This document shows, one piece after another, positions 33,692 through 44,798 of a stretch of DNA of 64,000 nucleotides. A program made the translations under genes and the position numbers. Where the stretch lies: assembly GCA_030998225.1 (NCBI GenBank), contig JAPYXD010000704.1, forward strand, positions 5,332,001 through 5,396,000. The letters are read 5' to 3'. Position 1 is the stretch's first letter. Each line of letters starts with the position of its first letter. Below the pieces are notes generated by a model. It ran no database searches and was not told where the DNA came from. It was given only the letters and a program-made list of their open reading frames with translations. Source of the DNA: Diplolepis rosae. Taxonomy: Eukaryota; Arthropoda; Insecta; Hymenoptera; Diplolepididae.

Positions 33692-33820
33692 TGAATCGTC
33701 ATAAAGGTAGCAAACGTAGTCAATCGTCGTCGTGGACGCGGAAACGGTTTACAGGCACTAGGCCTTCGGAAATGCGTTCAAATGATCAAGCTGATCGAAG
33801 TAGTTGTTTCGTGTATGTGC
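33692..33820 (+). pseudogene. Detached N-terminus of the Mutator-like transposase
   Basis: ATG at 33692 starts MNRHKGSKRSQSSSWTRKRF followed by TGTRPSEMRS, a basic Ser-rich start typical of this family. The frame stops at about 33818, 40 bp before the long ORF. In relatives a longer N-terminal region joins these two parts, so this locus has an internal deletion or frameshift. Confidence 0.45.
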
Positions 33821-33858
33821 GGTGAACGGGAAGTTCAATCGGGGTCGATGTTAGGAAC

Positions 33859-35172
33859 ATGAGAAATAGATTGATAGATATAAGATATAATAGATATAGA
33901 TGTAAGAAAATCAACAGGCGAGTTGTGTTCGTCATGCGTATCCTTGGTGTGGCGCGCGAAGGTCTGAACATTTTTTGCAATCTGATGGACATTTCTGCCG
34001 GCTTGTCGCAGAGTGCGTACGACAAAATTATGAGACACGTGCACACCGCCGCGACTACTATGTTCGAGAAATTCACGAAAAAAGCCACGGAAGAGGAAAA
34101 AACAAAGAATATTGAAAATGGCAGACCCGAGAACGACTTCAAAGTTTCTGGTGACAGATTGTGGAAGAAGCGAGGTTTCACTTCACTTTACGGCGTAACA
34201 ACAATCATCGGTTACTACACCGCAAAAGTTTTGGACGCCATCGTTAAAAGTTCTTTTTGTACGGCTTGCTCTTTGTGGGGTGGGAAAAAAGATACCATAG
34301 AATATGCAGAATGGTATGAAAATCATCAAGAATCATGCTCCCAAAATTACCAAGGTTCGGCAGGGAAAATGGAAGTCGATTCCATCATCGAAATGTTTAA
34401 CAACTCGGAAAAAAAATTCGGTGTGAAATATTTAAATTATATCGGAGACGGTGATTCAAAGACTTATTCGAATATAGTGAAATCCAATCCTTACAGCGAC
34501 GATTTCCCTGTCATGAAAAATGAGTGTGTTGGCCATGTCCAAAAACGAATGGGTACGCGACTCCGGAATATCAAAAAGGACGCAAAACTTGGTGGCAAAG
34601 GACGATTGACTGATGCCCTCATAAAGAAACTGACTATTTTCTACGGCCTAGCAATTAGGAGGAATTTATACTCTGTGACTGATATAAAAAATGCTATTAT
34701 GGCGACTCTTTGCCATTATTGCTCTACAGATAAAAAGCCAAGGCACGAAAATTGTCCTACGGGAGCCGACAGTTGGTGCGAGTGGCGCAAAGTGCAAGCG
34801 GCAAAGAAATTGATGTCCTTCAAACATCCTCCTCTCGACATTCAACCTGACATCGAGGTGTGGCGCCTGAACCCGGAACATTTAAATTCAGGGAAGAAAA
34901 TCGTCGATATTGTCACGTTTCTTGCCACTGGGATCTTCAACGAGGGTTACACCACAGTTTTAACAACGATAGAACTGCTGGACCTGAGAATCGGGCAGCA
35001 GTGCAAAGCGTTTGTGGATCAAGCGGACAAGCAGCGAGTGGAGCGCGCGGATCAGCGCTACAGCACGTCTACAAAAGAGGCGCGGAGTGTTAAAAGGGAG
35101 GCACGAGCCGCGGAAAACGAGTTTTACGAAGAAGCCGAAGGTATATTGTATGGCCCGGGAATAGCAGATTGA
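33859..35172 (+). CDS. Mutator-like transposase domain protein (437 aa)
   Basis: This is the longest uninterrupted cellular-style ORF of the window. It belongs to the arthropod Mutator-like transposase domain family (the group annotated as 'Mutator-like transposase domain-containing protein'). Hallmarks include GVAREGLNIFCNLMDISAGL (residue 35 on), GDRLWKKRGFTSLYGVTT followed by IGYYTAKVLD (about 97-124), CTACSLWGG, NYQGSAGKMEVDSIIEMF (about 168-185), YIGDGDSKTYSNI (about 195-207), NECVGHVQKRMGTRLR (about 222-237), and a Cys/His pair (CHYCSTDKKPRHENC). Acidic residues in MEVD, GDGD and NECVGH are plausible DDE-type catalytic residues. The C-terminus (GQQCKAF, then an Arg/Glu-rich helix and YGPGIAD) looks natural. 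The N-terminus is short compared with relatives. Its integrity suggests recent activity or domestication, neither shown here. Confidence 0.8.
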   Translation: MRNRLIDIRYNRYRCKKINRRVVFVMRILGVAREGLNIFCNLMDISAGLSQSAYDKIMRHVHTAATTMFEKFTKKATEEEKTKNIENGRPENDFKVSGDRLWKKRGFTSLYGVTTIIGYYTAKVLDAIVKSSFCTACSLWGGKKDTIEYAEWYENHQESCSQNYQGSAGKMEVDSIIEMFNNSEKKFGVKYLNYIGDGDSKTYSNIVKSNPYSDDFPVMKNECVGHVQKRMGTRLRNIKKDAKLGGKGRLTDALIKKLTIFYGLAIRRNLYSVTDIKNAIMATLCHYCSTDKKPRHENCPTGADSWCEWRKVQAAKKLMSFKHPPLDIQPDIEVWRLNPEHLNSGKKIVDIVTFLATGIFNEGYTTVLTTIELLDLRIGQQCKAFVDQADKQRVERADQRYSTSTKEARSVKREARAAENEFYEEAEGILYGPGIAD

Positions 35173-36780
35173 TATCCACCAACATTCATAACCCGTAAGT
35201 TGAATGAAACATATTTTTTCATGTACAAAAACTTTGAAGCTCGTTTTTTTTCTTTACAAAACTCAAATTATCATGCATAAACGGGAAAATTCCTGAGTGT
35301 ATCCCATCACGAATTTCCTCAAAAAATTCTTTTTGGAATTTCCACATAGATTACCAGTTTAATTCATCCAAAGGATATTCCATTTTGTTTTTTACACAAG
35401 GAAAATCCATGTGGTTTGTCCACGTGGAGTTTTCACATGGATTTTCCAAAAGCGTTAAATTATAAGGATTTTTCTAGCTAAGTATGATGCGATGTATATC
35501 AACCTTTAATCTTATGGGGGGATATTTTGTACCCGCCGCGCGTGCTTTTAAAAGCAGTTGGAGTCACGAAGTCACAATTTTGTGACAGCCAACCCACTAT
35601 ATCCTTAATCAGCATAAAATTATCTATAATTTACGATAAAAACCAATCTTTAACTTAATAAGGAAAAAATTTCACCTAAAAGGCGCATGGTATAATTATA
35701 GTTTGTTCAACAAGTTATATCGATCTCACGGTGAAAGGAACTCTGTAGCTCGAGCGCGTCGGGCACAGACCACGCGCCACGCGCAGAGCGAGGCGAAAAA
35801 ATACTCAATTTTCAGAATGTCAACTTAAAATTTTACAGGCATATTCCGGAATTGTTGCGGAATTCATTTATGTAATAAAAATAAATCCATTTTTTGAGGC
35901 TGATAATTAGTATTCCCCTCTTAAATTAGTTTTCTCTATTAATAAAACCATAAATTATCAAGTATACTATAAAATTATACAACAGTGTCGGTCGACTTTT
36001 CTAAATCAGATGGTTTCTTGATAAGACATATCAATGTTCAAGTTGCCTATGGGATTGGCTGTAGCATAATAAGTGTGACTTGCAAATGAAGTTAATGTAT
36101 GTGTGTATCAAAAATTCCAATACCTGGAGTAAGTACTTTATTTCTTCGTATGGGATTCTTTTCAGCATGTAGATCGAAGTAAAACTCGAGAGAAGAGTGT
36201 CGTTGTAAGCTCAATTAATAAATTAAGTAGAGTGCAACATCAATTACTGCTAGTCGCAGTTATATTGAACTTATACAGTTCTAGGTCTATCTGACCTTTA
36301 AAAATACACTTCCCAACGTTGTTCGTTTCATCTAGCTGGAAATTAATCTCTCTCAGTTATAATGGATGTTTTCACTTCCGTTTTTTGTTTCGAAGTACAT
36401 CTGCATTTGCAATTCCTATCAGAATTAATTTTGAAAAATGTTTCCTTACTAAGAAAAATATTCTATTGAATTGTAACGTCCTCTGTACTTTGTAATATTT
36501 TATTTTTTCAAATTCATGTATTTATCTGTAATTCTCTTTTACTTCATTTTATTCCTTCTTCGAAACTACAGAATCTATTATAAATATTTTATAACTTCAA
36601 TATCCACTTTAAATATTATATGATCTAAAAATTTTTAAGACAAAAGGCACAGCTGCATTGACAAGAATATATCGAAATTTTCCTTGACTATTGTAAAAAC
36701 AATAAACATGCAAACCTCAAACTTTAAAATTCCGACTGAAATACTTCACCCATAATCGTATTCCTCTTCAAATATTTCTA
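35173..36780. other. Unassigned AT-rich region
   Basis: A hairpin GGAAAATCCATGTG/CACATGGATTTTCC lies at 35400-35447. A small GC-rich patch (about 35750-35800) is present. No gene was recognised. Confidence 0.45.
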
Positions 36781-37840
36781 CAAGGTGCGTTCCAAAATAA
36801 ACGAAACTGAGCTAAAATAGAAACGACAGGAGGTTTGTTCTGAAAAATTCGAGTTTATTTATTCAAAATAGTCCCCTCTGGCCTCGATACACTGTTTTGC
36901 GCGGTCCAAAAGCTTTTCGAAAGAGTGTTTCAGGTCATTGACCGGAATGTCCTTCACGATGTCGGTACAAGCCTTTTGGATGGCCTCTACGGACGCAAAA
37001 CGTTTCCCTTTCATGGCCAAATGCAATTTTCCGAATAGGTAGAAGTCACAGGGAGCCATATCAGGCGAATACGGTGAGTGGTTGATGGTTAAAATGCGAT
37101 TTCTAGTAAAAAAATCAGTCACAAGTGTGGATCGATGAGATGGTGCATTATCATGCAATAAGCGCCAGCTTCCTCCTTCGCGGTATTCAAGCCGAATTCG
37201 ACGAATGCGATGCAACAAATGCTTCAAAACGCCAAGATAGAAAATTGCATTGACGGTTTGGCCCGTTGGCACGAACTCCTTGTGGACAATTCCCTTGGAA
37301 TTGTAAAAACAAATGAGCATCGACTTGATTTTTGACATCTCCAAACGCGATTTTTTGGGTGGTTGCTCGTCTGGGGCCTTCCATTTGGCACTTTGACGTT
37401 TGGTTTCGGGTTCATAATGGAAACACCACGTTCTATCACCAGTTTTAATGTTTTAAAGGAAGTTCTCGTATTTTCTCGCCTCTTTAATGATGTCTTTCGA
37501 ATGTTGAATTCTGAGCAATTTTTGGTCATCAGTTAACTTGTGGGGAACAAAACGTGCACAGACCTTTCGTAAGCCCAAATGATCGGTTAAAATGCGATAA
37601 ATCGATGTTTTGGAGATATTCAACTCTGATTCCATGAATTTTAAAGATGATTTCGGCTCATTTTTGATCAATTCACGCACAATTTTGATGGAGTTTTCGG
37701 TGATCACTGATTTTGGGCGGCCCGTATGTTCATCGTCATTTATGTCCTCACGACCATCTCTGAAACGTGTAAACCACTCATGAACTCTGGCACGAGATAA
37801 AAATTTTAGTCCACTTGTATTAAAACCCACGCTGCAAATT
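36781..37840 (-). mobile_element. DD34D mariner, 5' end truncated
   Basis: The transposon 3' end is near 36781 (CAAGGTGCGTTCCAAAATAA on the plus strand). The transposase N-terminal part and 5' terminus are missing above about 37840, where sequence resembling TTTGCAG abuts the coding part. No second terminus was found. Confidence 0.7.
36859..37830 (-). pseudogene. Mariner transposase with a single nonsense codon
   Basis: This reads in one frame from 37830 to 36859, except for TAA at 37455-37453. The first half has LSRARVHEWFTRFRDGREDI, DDEHTGRPKSVI and SELNISKTSIYRILTDHLG. After the stop come the first catalytic aspartate in KTGDRTWCFHYEPETKRQSA, then MLICFYNSKGIVHKEFVPTG, the second aspartate in LLHDNAPSHRS and the third in YSPDMAPCDFYLFGKLH. 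The 34-residue spacing makes it DD34D. About 40-60 N-terminal residues are absent relative to the family. Apart from truncation and one stop the copy is well preserved, so it is fairly young. Confidence 0.85.
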
Positions 37841-38016
37841 ATTTAAGTCTAATCAATTACTGATTTTATACTGATTAATGTTTATTATACAGCCAGAAAT
37901 TCAACTAAATAATGTGCTATGAGGATCAACAAATACGCTACAAAATAATAATGATTCATTGAATAATGGGTTTGTAATGTTCATACACTTAAAGTCATGT
38001 ACAAGTATGACTTATC
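37841..38016. other. Short unassigned spacer
   Basis: AT-rich, with no feature seen. Confidence 0.4.
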
Positions 38017-38160
38017 CGATCCCAACCTTATCGGCACTTTTTTTGCCTTTTGCATTTTCACTTTAATTGAGTGCCTAATTACTCAAAGTTTCAACTCGAT
38101 ATGTCAATTAAAATAGAAATACGAAAGACGAAACAAGTGTCGGTAAGGTGAGGATTAGAT
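38017..38160. mobile_element. 144-bp imperfect palindrome (MITE-like)
   Basis: The left arm starts GATCCCAACCTTATCGGCAC and runs to TTTAATTGA. The right arm is its inverted version (TCAATTAAAATAG to GTGTCGGTAAGGTGAGGATT), with arms of about 55 bp at 70-75% identity by eye. Confidence 0.55.
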
Positions 38161-39150
38161 TAGTAATACATTGCCTTAACAAAGAACGATACTATAGTTA
38201 AGATTTACTTGATTAACTTTAAAATTAGAGCTCAAGAGGAAAAGAGGGTTGTGGTTCGGATCCCCTACGAAATTAACGCAAGCCAACGGCACAAAGTCTT
38301 GCAACATGTTGGTGTTTTGTTTAAGTCTCCTTGAATTAGTGAAATAACGATAAATTCCACTAGAGGTAAGAGATGCTGGTCATGCGTATTCGCGAAAAAT
38401 GGACATCGTCTTTTTTCTATTTTCTGTAGCCGGATAAAAAAATTATTGATTTTTGTTATTAAGTTTACTACTTCAATTTCAACAGGGAAACTTAATACCA
38501 TCATTTTAAATATTTTTGCGGCATTTGTTCAGTTTTCTGTCATGTGACCGAAGTATGATCCAAGTCTGACCGAAATGAGACCCAATTTGGTCATAGTTGG
38601 GCTCATACAGCTCGGCAGGGTGACGGAATTAGACAATATGTTCTAACTGTAAAGGAACCTATTTGCACTATTTTTTCGGAATTTTCACGACTTAAGGACC
38701 AGGGATTTTATTTGTCAAATACTGATAGACTGATGGGAGATAGAATATTGATCGCTTACAACACGAGTTCACCGATAACATATGGGAATATCGAAGGGCC
38801 TGTTCACGACGCTGACAATGATCTGAAATGAATCGCGTAAATTTGCTATTGATTCACTGCTATTGATTCACTTTTACTCCTTGTTATAAGTCATGTTACT
38901 GCTTAAACCAGTAAGTGCTGATGTACTAAATTGCAATTTCACTTATTCATTCGTACATTATAATCTACCACGTATGACTTAAGATCCATAATAAAAGGCT
39001 TTGATCAATAATGATCAATAAGGATCAATCTAGCGCTCATAATATGTGACTAATCATCTGTAATCTATAATCGGTTATTAATAAAATTAATAGTAATAAT
39101 AAAATAAAAAGTTGCAGAGATGTAACAACTATCATATTCAATGGCAACGA
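38161..39150. other. Unassigned region
   Basis: No gene was recognised. A minus frame at 38265-38504 has no motif. Confidence 0.4.
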
Positions 39151-39152
39151 TA

Positions 39153-40301
39153 GGGGAGAAGCGGCGAAATTGGCGCGTCGTCTAAATTGGCGCACCCTAT
39201 TTTTCAGAAAATGATAACATAACAAAAAATAAAAATAGTTCTATCGTGTGCATTCTTGTATGATATGTATTTGATAGAAAACATTATAAAAATCTAATTG
39301 CTTAATACAGTTTTATTGCGATTAATCGTTTTTTGGCATAATGGTTATGTTCGAAGCCATTGAGTTCAATCGTTATATAATAGTAACCGGTGACTGAAGT
39401 CAAGTGCTCGGATGTTTATGATTGAAAATATAAAGAAGATAGTAAGTACACAATTATTAATATATAGATATATACATTTGAATGTTGCTGGCCTTTTCTG
39501 CTAATCTTTTTCTTAAGATTTTTTGTGACATGGGAGGTAATGTGGTTCGCAAAACTGATGTAACAACTTTGTAAGGTTATATTCATTTGAACAATCAGTG
39601 GTTAAATTTTTTTTTAAGTTTGAGGTATTAAGGCATTTTAAAAGCGATTTTTAATAATTAATTTGCAGTCTGACAGTGTTTTGAAAGTTTTCTCGATTTT
39701 AAGATGTGAAAGCAATGTAAGTAAAAAATTAGTATTTTTGATTGATTGTTTCTATTATTTATAAGTCTTCTAAAGTTAATAATTGTATATACTTCTGATT
39801 ACAAATTCAAATAATTCTCTATAAAAATGATTTCAATTTGAATATTCACTTAAATATCCACAATTGCCAGTATTTTATTGTACAAATATAAAATATATTT
39901 TAACTTTGGCTGGTTTATGTGAATAAAGGTATAAAAAACTTCACATATCTTGATATACTATCTCAAATTCAGTTTCAAATTATAACTACCTCTTTTCATC
40001 AACCTTTGCTACTGAAATTTAATTCTAAATCTATGAAAATATAACTAATACGTGGCAAGAGAAGATTATAATATTAGTGCGTCAATTTACCCGACATGGC
40101 GGGTAAATTGACGCAGGTGCAGTCCTTCGGAAATCTGAATAAAAACCTGCTTTAATAATTTTCAATGCAATCTTTATCCATTGGAAAGTATAGAAAAGAT
40201 ATCCAGCTATTAAATAAATATTTTTTCATAATTTTTAATCATATACTTTCTTTTTAAACTCGCACGTTCTATTAGGTGCGCCAATTTCGCCGCTTCTCCC
40301 C
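39153..40301. mobile_element. 1.15-kb TA-flanked non-autonomous transposon
   Basis: A perfect 24-bp inverted terminus (GGGGAGAAGCGGCGAAATTG plus GCGC) lies at both ends, flanked by TA (39151-39152 and 40302-40303). Left of centre the terminus motif AAATTGGCGCACC is repeated once more. Near 40078 is a perfect 15-bp hairpin, GCGTCAATTTACCCG/CGGGTAAATTGACGC. There is no ORF. TA flanks suggest Tc1/mariner-type mobilisation. Confidence 0.8.
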
Positions 40302-40967
40302 TACGCATTTGTCTTTTTCGAAAAAAATGACATTTTAAAAGAAATTTTTTTTTCCACTTCCTCTTGAGTTTTAATTTTATAGCGCTATTTTGAAACTACA
40401 GTGCCATATGTTCGATTATGAAAAGTTTCTTTCATTGATAATAGGTAATAAAAATGATGGATCACTTTCACAAAAATATTCACTGAACTGAAAAATATAA
40501 GCTGACACGCTCAATTCAAATTGAACTAAATTATTTCAAAATTCAACTACCGAATGTTCAAGAACTTTTTCCTTAGGAGTTTGACAAAAATCTCAAATTT
40601 CCAAGATCTTTAGCGACCGAATCTATTTGGTCCAGATCTTTGAAGTTCTTGGAAATTTGAGATGTTTTTTAGAGTTATAGGAAATTATTTTAAATATAAG
40701 ATAGTTCAAGTGCAATCAGAGCGAAGCTTGAAAGGCAATCAGAAACTATACTTGAGCTTTGAATTAAATTTTACACGTAATCAAGAGACATTTTACTTCC
40801 ACTTGAACTAGACTGAGTGGTTCGTCTTTTTTCTTCTGAGTTACATTCTGTTCCCTTCATTTCTTCAACACTGAGATACTTTTCGTTAAAGTAAATCATA
40901 AAAATGAATTATATTTTAGTATGATATCGTTTCAAAATGAGCCAAACAGGGTTTACGTATCAAATTA
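40302..40967. other. Unassigned region with one hairpin
   Basis: ATCTCAAATTTCCAAGA near 40590 is inverted near 40645 (17 bp, loop about 38 bp). Nothing else was seen. Confidence 0.5.
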
Positions 40968-41118
40968 ATATAGTGGTTTTCAAGCGGTGAAGTTAATATT
41001 GTTGTTTGAATAAATGGAATATATGTTCTACTGTTATAAAAGCTACGAGAATTTTAAATTCACTATATCAAAGCTGTACTGCGAAACAAAGAACATGTGA
41101 ATCTGAAAACCACTATAT
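40968..41118. mobile_element. 151-bp MITE candidate
   Basis: A 15-bp perfect inverted terminus, ATATAGTGGTTTTCA at 40968-40982 and TGAAAACCACTATAT at 41104-41118, encloses AT-rich non-coding DNA. Confidence 0.5.
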
Positions 41119-41180
41119 GAAAAATCACTCACTCCACCAAAAGGTTTGACCTTCAGGAGTGACGGTTCCGTATTATCAAT

Positions 41181-41342
41181 CAGTGATCCCAGAACGTGGG
41201 AGCTGGAGGCCCCCACCATAGATGCCTCGAGCTTATTGTGTCTTCCTCATTCAACCAACCTATGGCAGTCGAGCGAGGAAGAAGTCATGAGCTGGTGGGG
41301 TCTATGGTGGGGGCCGCCCGCAACCACGTTCTGGGATCACTG
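41181..41342. mobile_element. 162-bp GC-rich palindromic element
   Basis: The 19-bp end CAGTGATCCCAGAACGTGG is perfectly inverted at 41324-41342. A second inverted pair, GGCCCCCACCATAGA and TCTATGGTGGGGGCC (41301-41315), lies inside. A plus frame across it (41146-41439) is a consequence of the repeat, not a gene. Confidence 0.7.
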
Positions 41343-41669
41343 TTATGAATTCTTGTGTCTTTTTCTAACGCGTGCAAAGCAAGACATATTTAAGGACGTG
41401 TATCAAAATCCCGACGTCTCAAAGTCCCGACTAGTGTAGTGTGATCGAGTTTTCTATGAAAAATAAAAGCATGACCGAAACAAACAAGAGATGGGCGTCT
41501 ACTGTGTGTCAAGACAACTGTGAAAGATTAGGTATCCTATCTGATCGCTAGGTAGTGCTGACCATGAAATAAATCCCATACGCATAAATAAAAAAAACAT
41601 AATGTATATTTTTTCGTAACAATAAAGAGTAGAATATAAAAATACAATTAGGATAAAATGATTAACATT
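41343..41669. other. Unassigned spacer before the satellite
   Basis: No gene or repeat was recognised in this AT-rich stretch. Confidence 0.4.
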
Positions 41670-43165
41670 TTTTTAAATAAAATTCAACATTAATTAAACC
41701 AAACTCGATTTGATTTAAATAGGTGGTAATGTTTTTATAAAAAGTGACGAGTTTTAAGGTTATGTGCGAACATTCCCAATTAATTAGATCAAAATTGATT
41801 TGATTTAAACAGATGGTAATGTTTTCATATAAACTCACTAGTTTTAGGGTTATGTGCGAAAAATCATCTATAATTAGACAGAATTCGATTTGATTTCAAC
41901 AGATGTTAATGTTTCGTATCAAATCACTAGTTTTAATGTTATGTGCGAAAATTATCATTGATTGGAACAAAATCGATCTTATTGAAATAGACGGTAATGT
42001 TTTTATATCAAATCACTAGTTTTAAGGTTATGTGCGAAAAATCATCTATAATTGGACCCAACTAGATCTAATTGAAATAGATGGTAATGTTTTTATATAA
42101 AATCAGCAGATTTAAGGTTATGTGCGAAAAATCATCATTAATTGGGCAGAATTCGATCTTAATTAAGCAGATGGTAATGTTTTTATAAAAAATGACTAGT
42201 TTTAAGGTTATGTGCGGAAAAATATCATTAATTGGACCAATCTTGATCTAATTGAAATATATGGTAAATTTTTTATATAAAATCACTAGATTTAAGGTTA
42301 TGTGCGGAAAATTATCATTAATTGGGCTAAACTCGATCTGATTTAAATAGATGGTAATGTTTTTATAAAAAGTCACTAGTTTTAAGGTTATCCACGAAAA
42401 ATTATTAATTGGACCAAACTCGATCTGATTTAAATAGATGGTAATGTTTTTATAAAAAGTCACTAGTATTAAGGTTATGTGCGGAACATCATCATTAATT
42501 ATACCAAACTCGATCTGATTTGAATATATTTTAATGTTTTTATAAAAAGTCACTAGTTTTAAGGTTATCTACGAAAAATCTATAATTGGACCAAACTCGA
42601 TATGATTCAAGCAGATGATGATGTTTTTATGAAAAGTGCTTAGTTTCGAGGTTATGCGCAAAAAAATCATCAGTAATTGTACCAAACTCGATCTGATTTA
42701 AACAGGTGTTTGTTTTACAAAAAGTTCAATTAATTGTGAATTTTCGATGAAAACCTTGAAACTATAGTGATTTCATATGAAAAAATTACCATCTATTTAA
42801 ATCAGATCGAGTTTGGTCTAATTAATGATGATGTTCGGCAGATAACCTTAAAACTAGTGATTTTATATGAAAACATTACCATCTGTTTAATTAGGATCGA
42901 GATGGTCCAATTTATTGTGAATTTTTGATCATAACAGTAAAATTAGTCACTTTCTATAAAAACATCACCATCTACTTAAATGAGATCGAGTTTGGTCCAA
43001 TTAATGATTTTTCATAGATAACCTTAAAACTAGTGACTTTTTATAAAAACATTACCATCTATTTAAATCAGATCGAGTTTGGTCCAATTAATGATTTTTC
43101 GTGGATAACCTTAAAACTAGTGACTTTTTATAAAAACATTACCACCTATTTAAATCAAATCTGAT
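41670..43165. repeat. 90-bp satellite array with internal direction reversal
   Basis: The unit contains CCAAACTCGATCTGATTTAA, GATGGTAATGTTTTTATAAA, CACTAGTTTTAAGGTTATGT and GCGAAAAATCATCATTAATT. GGTAATG-type landmarks fall near 41724, 41815, 41905, 41993, 42083, 42173, 42263, 42353, 42440, 42530, 42617 and 42708, giving about twelve forward units. After about 42740 the same unit continues reverse-complemented, with landmarks near 42780, 42870, 42965, 43050 and 43138, for about five units. Frames within it, such as 42248-42553 on the minus strand, reflect the periodicity (90 is a multiple of three). Confidence 0.9.
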
Positions 43166-44600
43166 TGGAAGCACTCGGACGACATTCTGAAACGAATTAT
43201 ACGAAAAACCGTGAATAAATGTTTTGTTTTTGTTGCGCGTCGCTAGGTTTCTGGCAAGTTCATATTCATAATATGAATTTCTGAAATATGCTTTGCAGGT
43301 ATTAATATTCATTGTTCGACTTATTAGAATTATTTTTAGAAATCTTAGTAATCATAATATAATTTTTTCGTTCTTTCTGGAGCTCGCGCTTCGCGCTCGG
43401 TCTTGTGCTCTTCGCATACATTTAAGTTTATTTCTTATAATTTGATACTGAAGCTCAAACCAATTTTATAATAATATTACAGATGATGTGAATTACACAT
43501 TTTCTCAAAGTCACTCTATTTCTTTTTGAATTTAAGTGAAACAGGAGGTTCAATTTACTTAAGGCTCTATCGGCCTTAAGGAATACATTCTCATCATGAC
43601 ACTCGCGCTTCGCGCTCGATTTTCTGTATACATTTCAGTAACTTTTTAATAAATTACATGATTAAAATAATTTATTTTCTTCCAAATATCTAAAAAGGAA
43701 AAAAAATCGTAGACTTTATTTAAGGAAACGATTTTGCCGAACAACGCTTATTTCGTATCTCACATATTTTGTCTAAATAATGGAATTTTTCAATTTTAAT
43801 CGTATTTTTTGGAATTGAAACGAAAAATATATGTTTTATCAGAAACTGCGTCAGACAAAATTTGTAGATCTTTCTGAAACGAACAATTTTGCATTCTTAC
43901 GTTTTTTTCGTATTTTACATATTATTGTTAAAAAATTGAATTTTGGATTTTCAATAGTTTTTTTTTTAATTAAAAAGAAAAATATGCATCTTATGAAAAA
44001 ATGTTACAATTCAAATTTGTAGGTCTTTATGTAGAAAATAATATTGTATCATAACGTTTTTTCGTATCTCGTATAATTTAACTGGAAAATGGAATTTTGA
44101 TATTGACTTTTTTCGAATCTGAATATGCTGTAACATTTCAAATTTTGATTTAATCAAAAAATGTTATCAGGATAATTTGTAGAGATTAATGAGCACTATC
44201 AAAAACCAGTATTGAAATTTTTGATTTTTCAAAAAATTATTTTCAAAAACACAAAAGTAGTGCTCAACCCCTCAATTTTGATTGGATGTGGCTGGTTAAC
44301 GAACTTGTCCTTACTTTTTCGGCTCCGATAAAGTGTAGCAAAGCTCAATTCAATCTGATAATTCTATCGAGAGTTATGCCGCACACGACCTATAGACAGA
44401 CAGACAGACACTTTCGTAAAAACCATTTTTTCTGACTCAGGGGGTCTCAAAACGTAAAGATTTGATGAAAATTTCGAAAGTCGTTTTTCACATAAAACCA
44501 ATACCTTCTCATCCATGATGAGAATATAAAAAACCGATAGAACGCGCGTCTCTTTGATTTGTGTATCTGTCATTTGCATATTTAGGAAATAAAAATTCAA
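43166..44600. repeat. Degenerate repeats and low-complexity DNA
   Basis: GCTCGCGCTTCGCGCTCG-type palindromes occur at 43381-43400 and 43603-43620. From about 43700 to 44200 an AT-rich unit of roughly 155 bp is repeated about three times (landmarks TCGTATCTCACATA, TCGTATTTTACATA, TCGTATCTCGTATA at about 43752, 43910 and 44069). ACAGACAGACAGACAC follows at 44395. I recall similar AT-rich blocks next to an ACAGACAGACA tract in other arthropod genomes, but cannot name the family. Confidence 0.5.
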
Positions 44601-44798
44601 TCGGATGGTGACACTTGGAATCTGCCATTTGTGCGCAATGTTTTAAATCTGCCATTCGACATTGGTTAAATCGTTAAGTAAATAGGGTTGAATAAGACTG
44701 ATTAACCTCAAATAATTGCTAATGGCAATGTACGATTCATTGATGTTCGCATGAATCGGTTGAAATTCCAAATGAAATGGAAGTCTTAAAAGGTCACT

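Larger units (their letters stand above)
33309..35925 (+). mobile_element. Candidate full Mutator-like element with TTAA-type ends
   Basis: The left end reads TTTAAGGGGGGGGGGAGATA (33309). A weak inverted counterpart, TATTCCCCTCTTAAA, lies at 35911-35925. The transposase ORF lies between them in the expected orientation. The terminal match is short (about 9 of 11 bases), so the boundaries are tentative. TTAA target sites would fit Kolobok or piggyBac chemistry better than classical MULE 9-bp duplications. Confidence 0.3.

Noticed and set aside
34666..34881. Minus-strand frame opposite the Mutator-like gene
   Set aside because: It is a by-product of the coding strand composition.
41146..41439. 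97-codon frame
   Set aside because: It spans the 162-bp palindrome and has no protein-like pattern.
42248..42553. 101-codon frame with repeated ITLxLVTFYKNI blocks
   Set aside because: Generated by the 90-bp satellite periodicity, which is divisible by three. Other units carry stops and frame changes.
41670..43165. CRISPR array
   Set aside because: Units are about 90 bp, degenerate along their whole length and without unique spacers, in a eukaryotic context.
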